Positions 42,744 through 54,633 of a stretch of DNA of 64,000 nt are shown here, piece after piece. The translations under genes and the position numbers were made by a program. This stretch comes from Gnetum montanum (Eukaryota > Streptophyta > Gnetopsida > Gnetales > Gnetaceae). The stretch covers positions 301,571-365,570 of the forward strand of contig MNCI01004586.1 in assembly GCA_015680685.1 (NCBI GenBank), written 5' to 3'. Positions within the stretch are counted from its first letter, which is position 1. Every line of letters starts with the position of its first letter. Below the pieces are notes generated by a model. That model saw nothing but the letters and a program-made list of their open reading frames with translations, had not been told where the DNA came from and made no database searches.

Positions 42744-43179
42744 GATCTTTGGAGGAATCCACCCAAGAGGTTTCAACAAAGAAGTACAAAACACCATGAA
42801 CAACCAAGTGCCAAGCATTATTTGTCAGCCCCTGACTAGATGTCATCGCACCGTGTTCAAAAGTACATGGGATTGAGGAAGTGAAGTTCAAGATGCAAGA
42901 GGATTGGTTGTAACTGGGGAAATCAAGAGTTGATCAAGGGTTATAGTTGCTGTTGGAATTGTGGGAGAGGAATTCTCTTACATGAACAAGCCATATCTTT
43001 GGTTCTTGTCGATAGTTGATTTTTTTAGTAGACTCGAAACCAAGACATAGGAAGTGAATTCTTTGGAGAAACGGGGCTCTTGTAGAGTGTTTATAGGAGC
43101 CTGTTGTAAATAGCCAAAACCACGTGATGATGTGCAACATGATCGTTTGAGACACGAGTGGAACTGTTTGGACAGTGCC
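42744..43179 (-). other. G 3' tract, no gene seen
   Basis: About 430 bases between the polypurine tract and the mini-hairpin array. No motif recognised; shorter than the corresponding 1.3 kb of F. Confidence 0.5.
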
Positions 43180-43445
43180 AGTTTAGCGTTGTAGCGGATG
43201 GTGCGTTGCTAGTTTAAAGTTGTAGAAGACTGTGAAGAGGTAAACCAGTTTATAGTCTTAGGGGACTCTGAATGCTAGTTGTACGTCATGGAGGACAAAT
43301 GTGGCAGTTTAGTGTCATACCGGACAGGATTCTGTTGTGTCAGTTTACTGTCATGACTCCAAGAAACTCTATGATGCCAGTTTTAAGTCATAGCCCCAGG
43401 ACTATTCTATGGTATCAATATTAGGTCATGATCACAGGACCGCTA
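43180..43445 (+). repeat. Mini-hairpin repeat array, after G integrase
   Basis: About eight units with the AGTTTA leader. Perfect or G-T-paired stems include AGTT/GACT, AGTC/GACT, TGTC/GACA, GTC/GAC, and two with a 10-base loop (AGTC-ATAGCCCCAG-GACT and GGTC-ATGATCACAG-GACC). Confidence 0.83.
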
Positions 43446-43460
43446 CATACCTCAAGTTCA

Positions 43461-46400
43461 TCAAACATAGTACCATTTCAGGTACAGGTGATTTGTAGGA
43501 TTAGCAAACTCATTTTTGTCTAAGTCAGCAAGCTTGAATGCTCCGTTATTGTACGCCTTGGTGACTAAGTAAGGCCCTTCCCAGTTAGCTGAGAATTTAT
43601 CTGGATGTTCATGGACGACCTTAAGGATTAGGTCTCCTTCTTTCATCGGGTGCTTATGCAGATTTTGTTTGTGTCCTTGTTGTTGTTGTTCCTGGTACCA
43701 CTCGATCTGATCAAGAGTTCTCGCATGTTCCTCCTCCACCGAATCAAGGTCAGTAATGCGCATTTCATTGCTTTGTCTTTCATCGAGGAGGCCTGAGAGA
43801 GCTATCCGCAACGAGGAAACCTATAACTCCAAAGGTAAAACAGCTTCAGATCCATATACAAGACTATATGGAGTTTTACCTGTAGATGTTCGATGTGTCA
43901 TTCTGTATGCCCACAATGCATAGACTAATTGTTCGTGCCATCTTCTTTTGCTCTGCTTTAACATCCTTTTAAGCATCATGATGATAGTTTTGTTTGTAGC
44001 CTCCGCTTGACCATTGCTCTACTGGTAGTAAGGTGACGAGAATGCATGTTTAATACCTAGGCTTTCATAGAAGCTTTTAGTATCTGCACTGTTGAACTGT
44101 GGCCCATTGTCAGTAATGATGGTCATCGGAATACCAAAATGGGTCACGATGTTTTCTATTTTGAAATTGCAAACATGTTTTGAAGTGGTCTTCCTAAGGG
44201 GAATAACTTCTATCCATTTTGTCAAGTATTCAGTTGCAGTGATAATGAAGCTATGTCCTGTAGAGGATGTTGGCGTTATTGGTCCAATTAAGTCTAATCC
44301 CCATCTTTGGAATGGCCATATGATTTGTGTTGTGTGCAATTCATTAGGTGGCACATGTATTAGGTTACCATGTCTTTGGCAAATGTCACATGTCCTAACT
44401 TTGGAGAAGCAATCATACTCCATGTGTGGCCAGTAGTAGCCCAAGCGTCTAATCTTTGTTGCCATTACTTTGGGTGCTATGTGCCCTCCACAAAGTCCTT
44501 CATGGACTTGTTCTACAATCGTTTGATCATCGATACTACTAATGCACATCAGCAAAATGCCTTCATAGGATTTGCGACACAAGGTGTCTCCTATTAATGC
44601 ATATTGTCGAGAACGTTTTCGCACGGCGTCTTTTTTAGTATTCGTCAAATGTTGTGAAGGTTCGCCTCGTAGAAGGTACTCTTTTATGTCATCGTACCAT
44701 TCTATTGCATGTGTTGTGCTAACGAATGCTATAAGCATTTCATCGAGAGCATTGGTTATAGGTTCGACACAATTTGTTATGGAGCTAGGCAACACATGGA
44801 ACATTTCGAGTGTCATGTTTAGGGCTAGTGTAGCAAGTGCATCGACAAGAGTGTTTTTGCTTCTAGGTACATGTTGTATATCCACATCTACTAATTGCTT
44901 CAGTAGATATTTGGTCAAATCACAATATGGTTGCAAATGGAGAGCCTTACATGCATAAACTTCTGTGACTTGATTGATGACTAACTGTAAATTGCCTCGA
45001 ACTACAAGACGTGCAATCCCTGAAGTCAATGCTGCTTGAATACCTCTAAGAAAACGTTCATATTCCACCACATTATTGGTACAAGGAAAGGTTAATCAGT
45101 AGGCAAAGGGTTGGATTTCTCCGAAGGGGTGTGTTAAAATTGCCACAGCACTTCCTCCTCGGGAAGTTGAAGCTCCATCGAAATAAAGGATCACCTCGTA
45201 GTTATCAGGCATGGTGTCTATACTATTAACATTCTCATCAAGGAATTCAGGGTTAATCATTGCTTGATCATGCGTTGGCGAGATGGTTAGTTGTGTGACT
45301 ATTACTTGACCTTTTGTGGAAGATTAAGCAACATAGTATAGGTCAAACTCTGCAATCATTGCTTTCCACCTAGCTATCCTAGTCGACTCATAGATGTTGT
45401 TAGTGATGGCGTGGAGTAAATTATTTTTGCAAATGATGTAGACTTGATTATGGAAGAGATAATGCTGCCACTTCTTCAAGGAGAAGACGAGGGCAAGGCA
45501 TGATTTCTCTATGTTGTTGTATCGTTGTTCATAGGCAATCAAAGCGTGGCTTAGGTACTATACAGGGATCTTGACTCCATCTTTACGTTTTTGAAAAAGC
45601 ATCGATGTAATGGAAGAATCAGAAGTTGCAAGGTAGATGTAGAAGGGTTTATCGCTCTGTGGGGGATAAACTATCAGTAGTTGAGCCAACTCTTTTTTTA
45701 TGTTCTCGAACACTTCCTAACATTGTTGAGTCCATTGGAAATGCATATTCTTTCATAATAGGTGTTGCATGGGTCTCAGATTATCTATCAGCCTTTCGAT
45801 AAAGCGTCTAATGAATTGTAGTCAACCTTGGAGACCACGTAGTTCAGTAAGGTTTTTTTGGTGGTTGCATGTTAGTTATTACCTTAACCTTATTAGGGTC
45901 TACCCGTATCCCTATTCTAGAGACTATGAAGCCAAGAATTTTGCCCATTTTAACACCAAAGACACACTTCTTTGGGTTGAGTCTAAGGTCATATTTGAGA
46001 CAACGTTTAAGCACTAGGTCTAGATCTTTTGCATATTCTTCAGTTGTTTTAGATTTAACCGTGATGTCGTCAATGTAATCATTGAGAAAATTGAGCATGT
46101 AATCACTAAATATATATGTCATTGCTCGTTGATATGTAGCGCCTACATTTTTAAGACCAAACGACATCATCATATAGCAGAATGTGCCCCAAGGTGTCAT
46201 AAAGGTTTTTCTGAGTTAAAGTTCTGGGTTGATTCTTATTTGATTGTACCCTGAAAATCCATCCATAAAGGATAATAATGCATGTCTAGTAGTCGTGTTA
46301 ATAAGTTGATCGATGCTAGGTAGCGGGAAGTCATCCTTTATAGTGGCTATGTTGAGATCACGGAAGTCAATGCATATGCGTATACTACCGTTCTTCTTAG

Positions 46401-46938
46401 AGACTACGATAATTTTTTATACCCAGTCGGAATAGTCAATAGCTCAAATGAAACTGGCCTGGTAGAGCTTTGTGATTTCAGTGCAGACTGCTAATGCCAC
46501 CTCAGGTCTAACCTTTCGTGCTGTTTGCTTCAGCGGTTTGATTTTTTCATCAAGAATGATGTTGTGTTGGACGATTCGGGGGTCTAATCCTAGCATGTCA
46601 GTATATGACCATGCAAATATTTTTAAATTATCTTTTAGTACTTGAGTGATGTCACTGACAAGTTGTGAGTCCAATAGGATGCTTAATTTCAATGTTCTAG
46701 TTTCACCATTGAATGTAGCAATGGGGACTTGAACAAGGGGATCTTCGGTGATATTATCGGCTTCTAGATCTAAAGTCCTAGTCACATTTTTAGGCTAGTC
46801 TGATGTTTCCTGAGTGGAGGCAATTAAATTAGTATAAGTGCATGGGTCTAGATCCAAGGACTCTAGATTGACTGCCCTTTTAACCTCCCCTTATGGTCCA
46901 CTAAGAGACAACATTGAAAGGATATTCTTGGTGGCCAT
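43461..46938 (-). pseudogene. G pol: RT, RNase H, second RNase H, integrase
   Basis: The ATG at 46938 gives MATKNILSMLSLSGP. RT: ICIDFRDLN, SFMDGFSGYNQI, FGLKNVGATYQR and the catalytic DYIDDITVKS (YIDD rather than YVDD). RNase H has IICKNN where TDH is usual. The second RNase H has YFDGASTSRGG, VVEYE and VINQV, but the site that is GDS or EDS in relatives reads GNL. Integrase: zinc region ending CDICQRHG, GLDLIGPITP, ITDNGPQF, SNGQAEATNK with the catalytic Glu kept but a stop just before it, and the C-terminus FSANWEGPYLV. The longest open stretch is 45071-44019. Only a handful of stops. Confidence 0.92.
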
Positions 46939-47059
46939 GTGCTTGTTCCTCCCAATTTAAATCGAGAGCGAAGTGAGTGACATTCCCTTGACAAAGGATT
47001 TACTAAATGTAAATGAGCATAGGGTAATTAAACTATGTACTGATGAAATCGTGGAACGT

Positions 47060-47135
47060 AGCGATAGTCATGGCAGTTTTAGGCCGTACAGGGCCATATG
47101 GCAGTTTTAGGCCATACTGGGCTGGTAGTGTTCAT
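47060..47135 (+). repeat. Mini-hairpin units upstream of G RT
   Basis: Two clear units, AGTTTTA-GGCC-GTACAG-GGCC and AGTTTTA-GGCC-ATACTG-GGCT. Same position relative to pol as 25960-26315 in F, but a much shorter array. Confidence 0.8.
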
Positions 47136-48840
47136 GTCAATTTGTCATTTTGGATGAGTGTATAGAGCATTGTTGATTTTGTGTGAATCATACCTTTAAA
47201 GGATTGTAAAGTCCTATGGATTTTTATGCACGTTGTTATGTATTTTTATATGTCTTTATATACCTATTTTTTTGTTGATTTTAACCTTTTCCCCTTCTTT
47301 ATAAAAAAAATTATTTCTAATATTTTGGCCTCCTCTCTAGAGGCTGGAATAACAAGGAATACTGGGCAAAGCATGAAATAAAGATGACATAAATAATAAC
47401 ATGCAAACAAAATTTAAACATGAAACATGGTGAATTTAAATAAATAAGAAAAAATAAAATAAGAAAAAATAAATTAAATTAAATTGAGAATGAATATTAT
47501 TTTTAGATTGTAGCGTGAGTTCCTGGAAGTTTAGATTGTAGCGTGAGCTAGAAAGTGTAGCGTGAGTGTTAGCGTCAGCGTCAGCGTGAGTTACAGGCAG
47601 CCATGAAGGGCAAAGGGAAAGCAAGCTGAGGCAAAAGGAAGAGGCAAGAAAATCTGGTGTTTGTGGAGGAGAGTGAAGAGCTACTCCAGTGTCTTCCCCA
47701 AGCTAGGATTCTAGCATGGGGTGGAGCTCTGCACAAGTAGATTTGTTTCCTCTTATTTTTCTCCAGTATTCCATTCACAACGTTAGCTAGGGAAGCATGA
47801 CTTCTATGGTCACGATTTTGGGCTTATTTATGAGGATTTAGGATTTGTTTTTGGGGTTTGTAGCTTGCTATTTTTTGATTTTTGTGGCATCATCCAGGGC
47901 GTGATCGGTTCAGGGCATGATTGGAATGTGAGTTGAGTGCTCAGCGTCAGTGGAGCACCTTGCGTGAGTCGAAGCAAACTTAGCATGAGTGGAGTGTGTG
48001 TGTTACAAGGTATGAGTAGGGCGTGAGTGCCCACAGAATGCGCAGGGCATGTGTAGGTACATGTGTTGCAGGGCATCCAGGGCAAGTTGTAGCATGATCT
48101 TTCTAGGGCAGCGTGACTATCAACATGAATGCAAGCTAGGAAGGCCAGTGTGAGTTGCGTTGCAGGGGGAGGCTTGGTTTCTTTATGGACAGTGTGAGCT
48201 ACGTTGCAAGGTTAGTTTCCAGCATGAGTGCCAGGGCTTCCTGGGTAGTGTGAGTGCAGGTTCCCTGGGTGAGTTAGAATGCAAGATAGGCCCAACGTGA
48301 GTTCTTGTAGCGTGAATTTTTGGGGAACTCTAGCGTGAGTGCCTGGGAGACAGGCACAATGTGAGTTCCTACAGCTTGAGTTGCTAGGGAACTCCAATGT
48401 GAGTGCCTGGGAGACAAGCACAACGTGAGTTCCGGCAGCATGAGTTGTTGGGGAACTCCAACGTGAGTGCATGGGAGATAGACACAACGTGAGTTCCTAC
48501 AACGTGAGTTGTTGGGGACAAGCCCCAACGTGAGTTGTTGGGAAGCTGCAGCGTGAGTTCCCAGTAACGTGAAGATGTGGATTGTTTGCTGAGATGTTTA
48601 TTATGTGTTGGTTTTATATCTACACAATTTATTGTTTCTTGGGACAAATAATTTAAATATGTTTTTATGTTTTTCCAAGTTTATGTCGAATCTGTGAATG
48701 TTCATGTTTTCACACTTGTGTATTTCTTTTATGTTGCCTGCAATAAACTACTGTGTAAGAGATTTCAATGTACCCGAGCGAGCATTAAGTACACTAAATA
48801 AATATTGGTGTCCTTGTCTCATGGGGTGAAGTTATATATT
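47136..48840. other. G spacer rich in GCGTGAG words
   Basis: No coding region. 47500-47600 and 47920-48560 are packed with AGCGTGAGT, ACGTGAGT and relatives. The minus-strand frames here (repeating HARVP, NSRCRNSR patterns) are shadows of the repeat. It lies upstream of the antisense gene, so it would contain its promoter. Confidence 0.6.
48290..48560. repeat. Tandem repeat of about 64 bases built on GTGAGT
   Basis: Four to five imperfect copies of a unit containing GGGGAACTCCAACGTGAGTG, then TGGGAGAC, then CACAACGTGAGTTCC. Each unit itself contains three GTGAGT words. Confidence 0.85.
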
Positions 48841-48920
48841 TGAATGTTGTTTACATGTGTTTTTGGCTTATGTGATTTCATATTATTGTTAGCACTTAGA
48901 CTCTTTACTTACCTAATGTT

Positions 48921-51900
48921 TTGGCTGTATGGAGGGGACCTAAACCTTCTTTTCTTGTGGTTGAGCTCATTGGTGTACTTGCTTGGTTTGGTCCTTTTGG
49001 GCCAAACATACCTCCTTATGACATGCGCATTGGGCCTCATGTGATATGGTTCCATCTCCGTGTTGGTTCATTTTTTTCATTCATCTTGCAAAATTTCAGT
49101 GTGGTTATATGGTCTCACTTAAGTGAACAGTTGGCTCGTGATATCATTGAGACAATGTTGCCCAGGTCTACACAAGACATGCTTACCTTCATTACCGACA
49201 TAGATGAGGGACTTTTTAAAGTTGAGGGAGGCCCTGCTGAGGGTCCCAGATCTACTCATCCCTTGACTCGTGTATGGGAACTGCCTACTTGTTGCCATTA
49301 TAACAGCAGCAACACACTTTTCCTAGCCTTCCATGTGCACACTCTATTCCAGAACCCACCTAGAATAGTGTATAGAGTGGATAGGTATGCTCTTCTGTGC
49401 TTTGCTTAAATTTTGATTCTTTTAAGATTATATCATTGTCTATGTATAAATATTCTTTTTCTATGCAGGCCTTGTTTTGATGAGAATGGGATGCATGATG
49501 ATGACGGTGGGCTTGCCTTGGCACACACAACGTTGGAGGCATTCATGGTGGGCCCCATTCTTCATGCTGTGGTACTGGACCAGACAAAAGTGGCTATTTT
49601 TGACTACCATAGGAAATTCTCAAGAGCTTTTGAATGTTGTCAAGTTCGTGGTTGGTTGCATGAGGATTGGTCTTCTAAATGGCCAATTTTTCCTTAGAGC
49701 ATTGATCCTGCACCTAATGTGCCTACGCCATTTACTGATGGTAAATGATCACATAGACTCCATTTTCTTTTCGTTACATCATCATGTACTATGTTTTTAA
49801 CCTTTCGCTCTATGTTTCTCTTTTTTTAAACATTAGCCATCTCCTCTGATGAAGTTACCATTATAACAAGGCATGCTGAGGCTACCCTTTTATGAAATAT
49901 GGGGAGGTAGAGCAGTCACAATAATGGTTGCAGATGAAAGCCCTTGAGTTGATCATCAGCCGGCTTACCCTGGCAGGTCTGATGGACTTGTTCACTGCTT
50001 TGACTCCTAATGTTCCGACAGCTGAGATGATCACCATTGTTGATTATTTCAGTGATGATGCTTCCCATTTTACTACGTAGGTTCGAGGAGTCAAGGTGTC
50101 TTTCCACCTGACCACTGAGTTCCTTTTTGATCTTTTTGGCATGCCCATGGATGGTGCCAGGGTGGCCATAGATAAAGCAACTAAAGAAGGCCAAGTCATA
50201 AAAGAGCTTGAAGAGTGGTTAGGCGTGTCTCAGGGTCCTAAAGGTTTTGCTATGCGAGATGATGCCTGATCAATGGAGATGAATTTCCTGTATCCTCTTT
50301 TCTAGGCATGGGCGTTCCCTAAATCTCTTTCTCAAGGAAGAAACCTTGGGATCGAGTCTGCATGTTTCATACATGCAGTGCTAGAGATGGACATGCATTA
50401 TAATTAGGTGTAGTTTCTTAGATCTAGCTTTCGTGGAGAGATTGTCAGATTACGGTCATCCATGCCAAATCCCACTTCACATTTGCTTTCTTCGCGGGGT
50501 ACCTACGTAGGTTTGCTAAGTTCTTAGTAGTTTATGGTGATAGCCATTATATATTGAGGGATCGTTCACAGTTGTCCCGCCCCTGGATTCGTCATTTGTC
50601 TAGCACCACTAGATCTCAGGACCCACCTGAAGGCATCGACGAATCAGTGTCTGTCACTACTAGGAGTGCAGCTAGTCGTTCCCATCATTCCTGTGATAGC
50701 TTGGGATTGGAACCACCTATACTACACACTTCTATTAAAATGGCTGAATGTCTGATTCATGAGATCATTGGGATGTCAAAGGCAAAGGTGAAGAGGAATG
50801 AACGCCCAAGGGAGCTTGCTCCAGAGGTGAGACCACCAAGAGCGAAGAAGATCCACTTTGTATTACCAGTGGAGGGTAAGTATTTTATTTTATTGTTAAA
50901 TATTTACTTTTTTATTGTGTTTTGGTTTATATGTTATTAAACATACATATATGCTATGTCATACTAATTCTAGGATTCTAGTGTTATTTAGAGGAAAGTC
51001 CTGAGAGGGAGAGAGAGGTCATGGCCCTAGTGGTTGAACTAGAAGCGGTCATCGCAGGGCCAGAGGAAGAAGGAAAAGAGGGGGAAGAAGTAATCGAGGA
51101 ACCTCCTACCCTGCAAGAGCAAGATGTGATAAGCAACGTGGGGATGAAGCTTGCGGAGGCTTTGGATGCACTTAGGCATTCAAGTGATGTAAGAGGTGTC
51201 TTTGATGGAACTTTGCAACTTGGTGATCTGCCCAAGCTGACCAGTAAAGGGCTTTTTGATATGTTCCTTTTAGCTCAATCCATATTTTGGTACCCTTTTT
51301 ACTTTTATGTGTTGTTTTTTTATTATCTTAATTTTTTCTAACATCAGAGGTAGATGTTGAGATTTTTGAGGTACATACATCTCGGGCAGAGGTGCCAGGA
51401 TCATAGGTTCCGATTGAGGTGACCTCCCTTGCTTGTCCCACATCAACTAACCAACTAAGGCCATGGCCTGAGATGCCTAGTAAAATGGACTTTGTCACAG
51501 ACATCATTAATGATGTGGTCGCTTACCTACAACAAGCTCATCCAGATTTAGGTATATGTCTGTTACGTATTATGCTAAGTGTCTAGGTTTATTGTGTTTC
51601 CTTGCTTTCGTTGTTGATTATAGCTAATTCATATGTGCGATACTTACACCTACAAGCGCCAAGCTCCAATGGAATCCTTCTAAGGTAACTCATATTGATG
51701 CCCTCCCTAAATTGCCAGGGAATATTGAGCAAGTCCCTAGAAAGGTTTACAATGCAGTTTTCAGTTACATCGTACAAAGAACCAAGTCACTTTGGACTTG
51801 TAGGTGCTCATTTGAATATCTATGGGACGAGGTGCACTCATTGAAGGAAGCACTAGCAAAGGAGAGAGAGGAGAAGAGGGATCTCCAATCCCGTTATGAT

Positions 51901-52593
51901 TTTGCTGCTGCTAGGCTATCTAGTGATAACACTTGGCGCACATCTGAAATCACCTATGCACGTTACTAGATAGTTTTGAATAGCAAAGTGCAGGCGACAC
52001 AAGATTTAGCAGAACAAAGGGCACAGATGGCTTTGCTGAACAGGAAATGTCACGATTGGAAATCCTTTGCTGTTAAAGTACGGAAATGGGGTCAAGACCA
52101 AAAGGATCACAAGCATTAGTACAAGAAATGATTAAAGGAGGAGTTAGTTGAACATCGTCGGATGGAGATGTTCATTGATGGGCTTGGCTTGCGTCCTGCT
52201 TACGATAGGTTTGCTGAGTGCATCGAGTTTACCACCGCCTTCGGGGAGGCTTCGACAGGCATGTTCTCTCTTGAGTGCCCTACCTAGACTTCGGGGATTG
52301 GACAAATATGCCCGAGGAGGAGATTCTACGGCATTTAGAGGCTAGCCTAAGGCCCTCCTCACTTGTGAGTATTTTATTATGGCACTTATTTTTGTATGGT
52401 TTTATTGTTTTCATTGTTAGTGTTATTGTTTTTCTTAGTTTTGCATTCATGATTTTCTTTTTTACTCTTACCCTTTTTTTTATTTTTTGCATTTTTTTTG
52501 TTTCTGTTATAGGGACATGTTAGCGATGGAGCTGGCCCCAGTGGAGCGAAAGCGGATGATGAAGAGGATCTTGGGGACCAGCCCCCTCCATGA
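48921..52593 (+). pseudogene. Antisense multi-exon gene in G
   Basis: Seven inferred exons on the strand opposite to gag-pol: 48921-49384, 49469-49740, 49837-50875, 50992-51289, 51348-51550, 51624-52364 and 52513-52593. All introns begin GT and end AG. Joining exons 1 and 2 keeps the frame (FQNPPRIVYRVDR then PCFDENGMHDDDGG). Exon 3 has AGLMDLFTALTPNVP, VSFHLTTEFLFDLFGMPMDG and EEWLGVSQ. Exon 4 is Glu-rich. Exon 5 ends DIINDVVAYLQQAHPDLG. Exon 6 is coiled-coil-like (LKEALAKEREEKRDLQSR) and has KCHDWKSFAVKVRKWGQDQK. The last exon has DGAGPSGAKADDEED and TGA. Stops interrupt exons 2, 3, 5 and 6. Family unknown. The earlier start is uncertain. Confidence 0.8.
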
Positions 52594-52910
52594 GCTTGTT
52601 GTTTTGGATTTTTTGGATGTATGATGGAAAAATGTAATAATATGGATCTAATGTGTTGGAATTTTATTACCATATTGATGTTCAGTATATTTTTTTATTT
52701 TATATGTTTTCTCTTTTTATTTTTTTTCTGAAGTATTATCTTAAAGATATGCGTGTAGTGAATGTAAAATGAGAGAACAAAACGTGAATTAAATATTCGT
52801 AAAAAAAAGGAAAGTAATGAGAAGGCATGAATCGAAATTGTAACTTGTAACTTATAAACAAAAATTTAACGTAACATAACGAGAGTTCGTGAATTTGTAA
52901 CATGCTAGCT
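52594..52910. other. Downstream region of G antisense gene
   Basis: AT-rich, with AATGTAATAATATGG and long T runs (52690-52730), compatible with a plant mRNA 3' end. No frame recognised. Confidence 0.4.
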
Positions 52911-53170
52911 CTAGTTTAAAGCCATTTCGGGCTGTGTACATCAGTTTAAAGTCATGATGCACTGTCACATCTGTGTTAAAGAAAGAAGAATTACCAGTTT
53001 TAGGCCATAGTGGGCTGAAAGCAATAACATTTTTAGGGAGCTTTAAAAGGAACCAACCATTTCTGACCATGGCTAGGTTAATGTCATTGCAGATGCTCAC
53101 TGGCAGTTTAACGTCGTATCAGATGATTGGTAGTTTAACGTCATTCCAGACGCTTGGTAGTTTGCCCTAG
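52911..53170 (+). repeat. Mini-hairpin repeat array, after G protease
   Basis: Units near 52913 (AGCC-ATTTCG-GGCT), 52943 (AGTC-ATGATG-CACT), 52996 (GGCC-ATAGTG-GGCT), 53104 (CGTC-GTATCA-GATG) and 53132 (CGTC-ATTCCA-GACG), each after an AGTTTWA-like leader. Same boundary as 31216-31500 in F. Confidence 0.83.
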
Positions 53171-53193
53171 TTATTTAGTTTCTTCTTAATCTT

Positions 53194-54552
53194 TCATAGT
53201 TTGACGTGAGGGGTAGGACATGCAGGTACGATCTTATACTCACCTTCCCCTTCACTAGTGATGTCAAAGGGTAGCTCCGACCAAGAGATGTTAGTGGGAA
53301 TGGCTCCTATATTTATGTTGTCCGATGTTTCCTCAGTTTTAGTAGGATCATGAGTTAACGTTAGGTTCATGTCTTGAAGTATACTCATGGTCCCTTGTTT
53401 AGGCTCAGAGAATTCAACCTCTGATCCTTGATCCATTCTCGAGTGTGAGGAAGTGAGTGATTCCGTCATGTTCCCATGTATGATGATCTCACTGCCCTCA
53501 TAAGGTAGGTGGATCTCTTGATGGATCAATGAGGGCACAGCTCTAAGTTGAGCTAGCCATGGATGTCCTAAAATTAGATTGAACCTTGGGATTTCGTCAA
53601 CCATTAGAAATTCAGCTAATGTGGGGAATTGGTCTCCTGCTATGAAATCCAAGGTGACCATACCTTTCACTACGACATGGGAGCCACTGAAGGATTTTAA
53701 GAACGAAGTTGTTGTGGGCTGTATTTGTTCTGTAAGCCCTAGTTTTTCAACGATAGCAAAGGGTATTACGTTCGTTGCCGCACCATCATCGACATGCACT
53801 CTACATATTTTGAAATGGTTGACTTGTATCATTATGAACATTGGAGCTGTAGTAACCTCTCTCGTTTTCTCATCTCGCTTGATGTCGTTAGCACGAAACT
53901 CTAAGGATGTGGTCCTTGACTCTTGAGGTTGTGGGGATAGTACCACATAAATAGACGGCTCATCTACAGGAAGGTCCTCACTAGCAGAAATCGAAGTCAA
54001 CATACGAACGAGAGCTTCCCGATGTATAGTTGAAGTCATTACTAGATCATACAGGCTTAAGGAAGTATTCTTTTGTTTCAAAGCCTGTGTGACTTGAGTG
54101 AATGCACTCGCCAGATCTTTACCATTTGGGGCACCCTTATTTGCAAAGACTTGGTCCATTTGACCTAGCATTTGTATCTCTTGTAGAGGGAGTTTTGCTT
54201 TAGCAACTGGGGATGTTGAGTTTGGGACCCTAGGAGTACCAATCTTCGTGTCTTGGTGACTTGGGCTAGGCTCACCGGTGGACGGACTCATAGGAATAGC
54301 ATTTAACGATATGGACTTTGGTGATCCTACTTTGCGATCATGACGTTCGTTCTCTGGGTGCTCTCGTGTCAGCTTGTTGGCAAGACACTCTTGCAGGGGT
54401 CTCAGGGGCACGGTAGAGGGTTGCAGCTCAGGGTGTTTTGGTACCTGGATCACGAAGGGAGTGGGTCGATTTTCTGCTGATGTGGTTGCTATTGCAATAG
54501 AAGGGGGTACGTGGATGACGAATGGTTTTTGTGGTGTGAGGGACGTGCACAT
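53194..54552 (-). CDS. G aspartic protease with linker, open over 452 codons
   Basis: An uninterrupted frame. Residues 1-130 are a Pro/Ser-rich linker from gag (PFVIHVPPS, PFVIQVPKH). A helical block (SLYDLVMTSTIHREALVRML) precedes the protease proper from about residue 230. The active site is CRVHVDDGAATNVIP, followed by IVEKLGLTEQI, VVVKGMVTLDFIAGDQFP and FNLILGHPWLAQLR. The tail LPYEGSEIIIHG is shared with F. The catalytic triplet is D-D-G. No start is needed if it is expressed as part of Gag-Pro; the first Met is arbitrary. The reading frame stops before the antisense gene, so pol must be reached by splicing, re-initiation or another route. Confidence 0.88.
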   Translation of the reverse strand: MCTSLTPQKPFVIHVPPSIAIATTSAENRPTPFVIQVPKHPELQPSTVPLRPLQECLANKLTREHPENERHDRKVGSPKSISLNAIPMSPSTGEPSPSHQDTKIGTPRVPNSTSPVAKAKLPLQEIQMLGQMDQVFANKGAPNGKDLASAFTQVTQALKQKNTSLSLYDLVMTSTIHREALVRMLTSISASEDLPVDEPSIYVVLSPQPQESRTTSLEFRANDIKRDEKTREVTTAPMFIMIQVNHFKICRVHVDDGAATNVIPFAIVEKLGLTEQIQPTTTSFLKSFSGSHVVVKGMVTLDFIAGDQFPTLAEFLMVDEIPRFNLILGHPWLAQLRAVPSLIHQEIHLPYEGSEIIIHGNMTESLTSSHSRMDQGSEVEFSEPKQGTMSILQDMNLTLTHDPTKTEETSDNINIGAIPTNISWSELPFDITSEGEGEYKIVPACPTPHVKL

Positions 54553-54633
54553 GACGAGAGGAGTTTAAGGAGATGTTGAGGTAGGTGTATTTTTCAAAGG
54601 CCTGCGAATCACAAAAGGCTTTCGCGGGACGTC

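Noticed and set aside
48212-48647. Three overlapping minus-strand frames with Cys/Arg/His repeats resembling zinc-finger or toxin-like patterns
   Set aside because: They are translations of the 64-base GTGAGT tandem repeat in three frames; no start or conserved context.
52386-52673. Lys/Asn-rich minus-strand frames
   Set aside because: T-rich intron and 3' end of the antisense gene read backwards.
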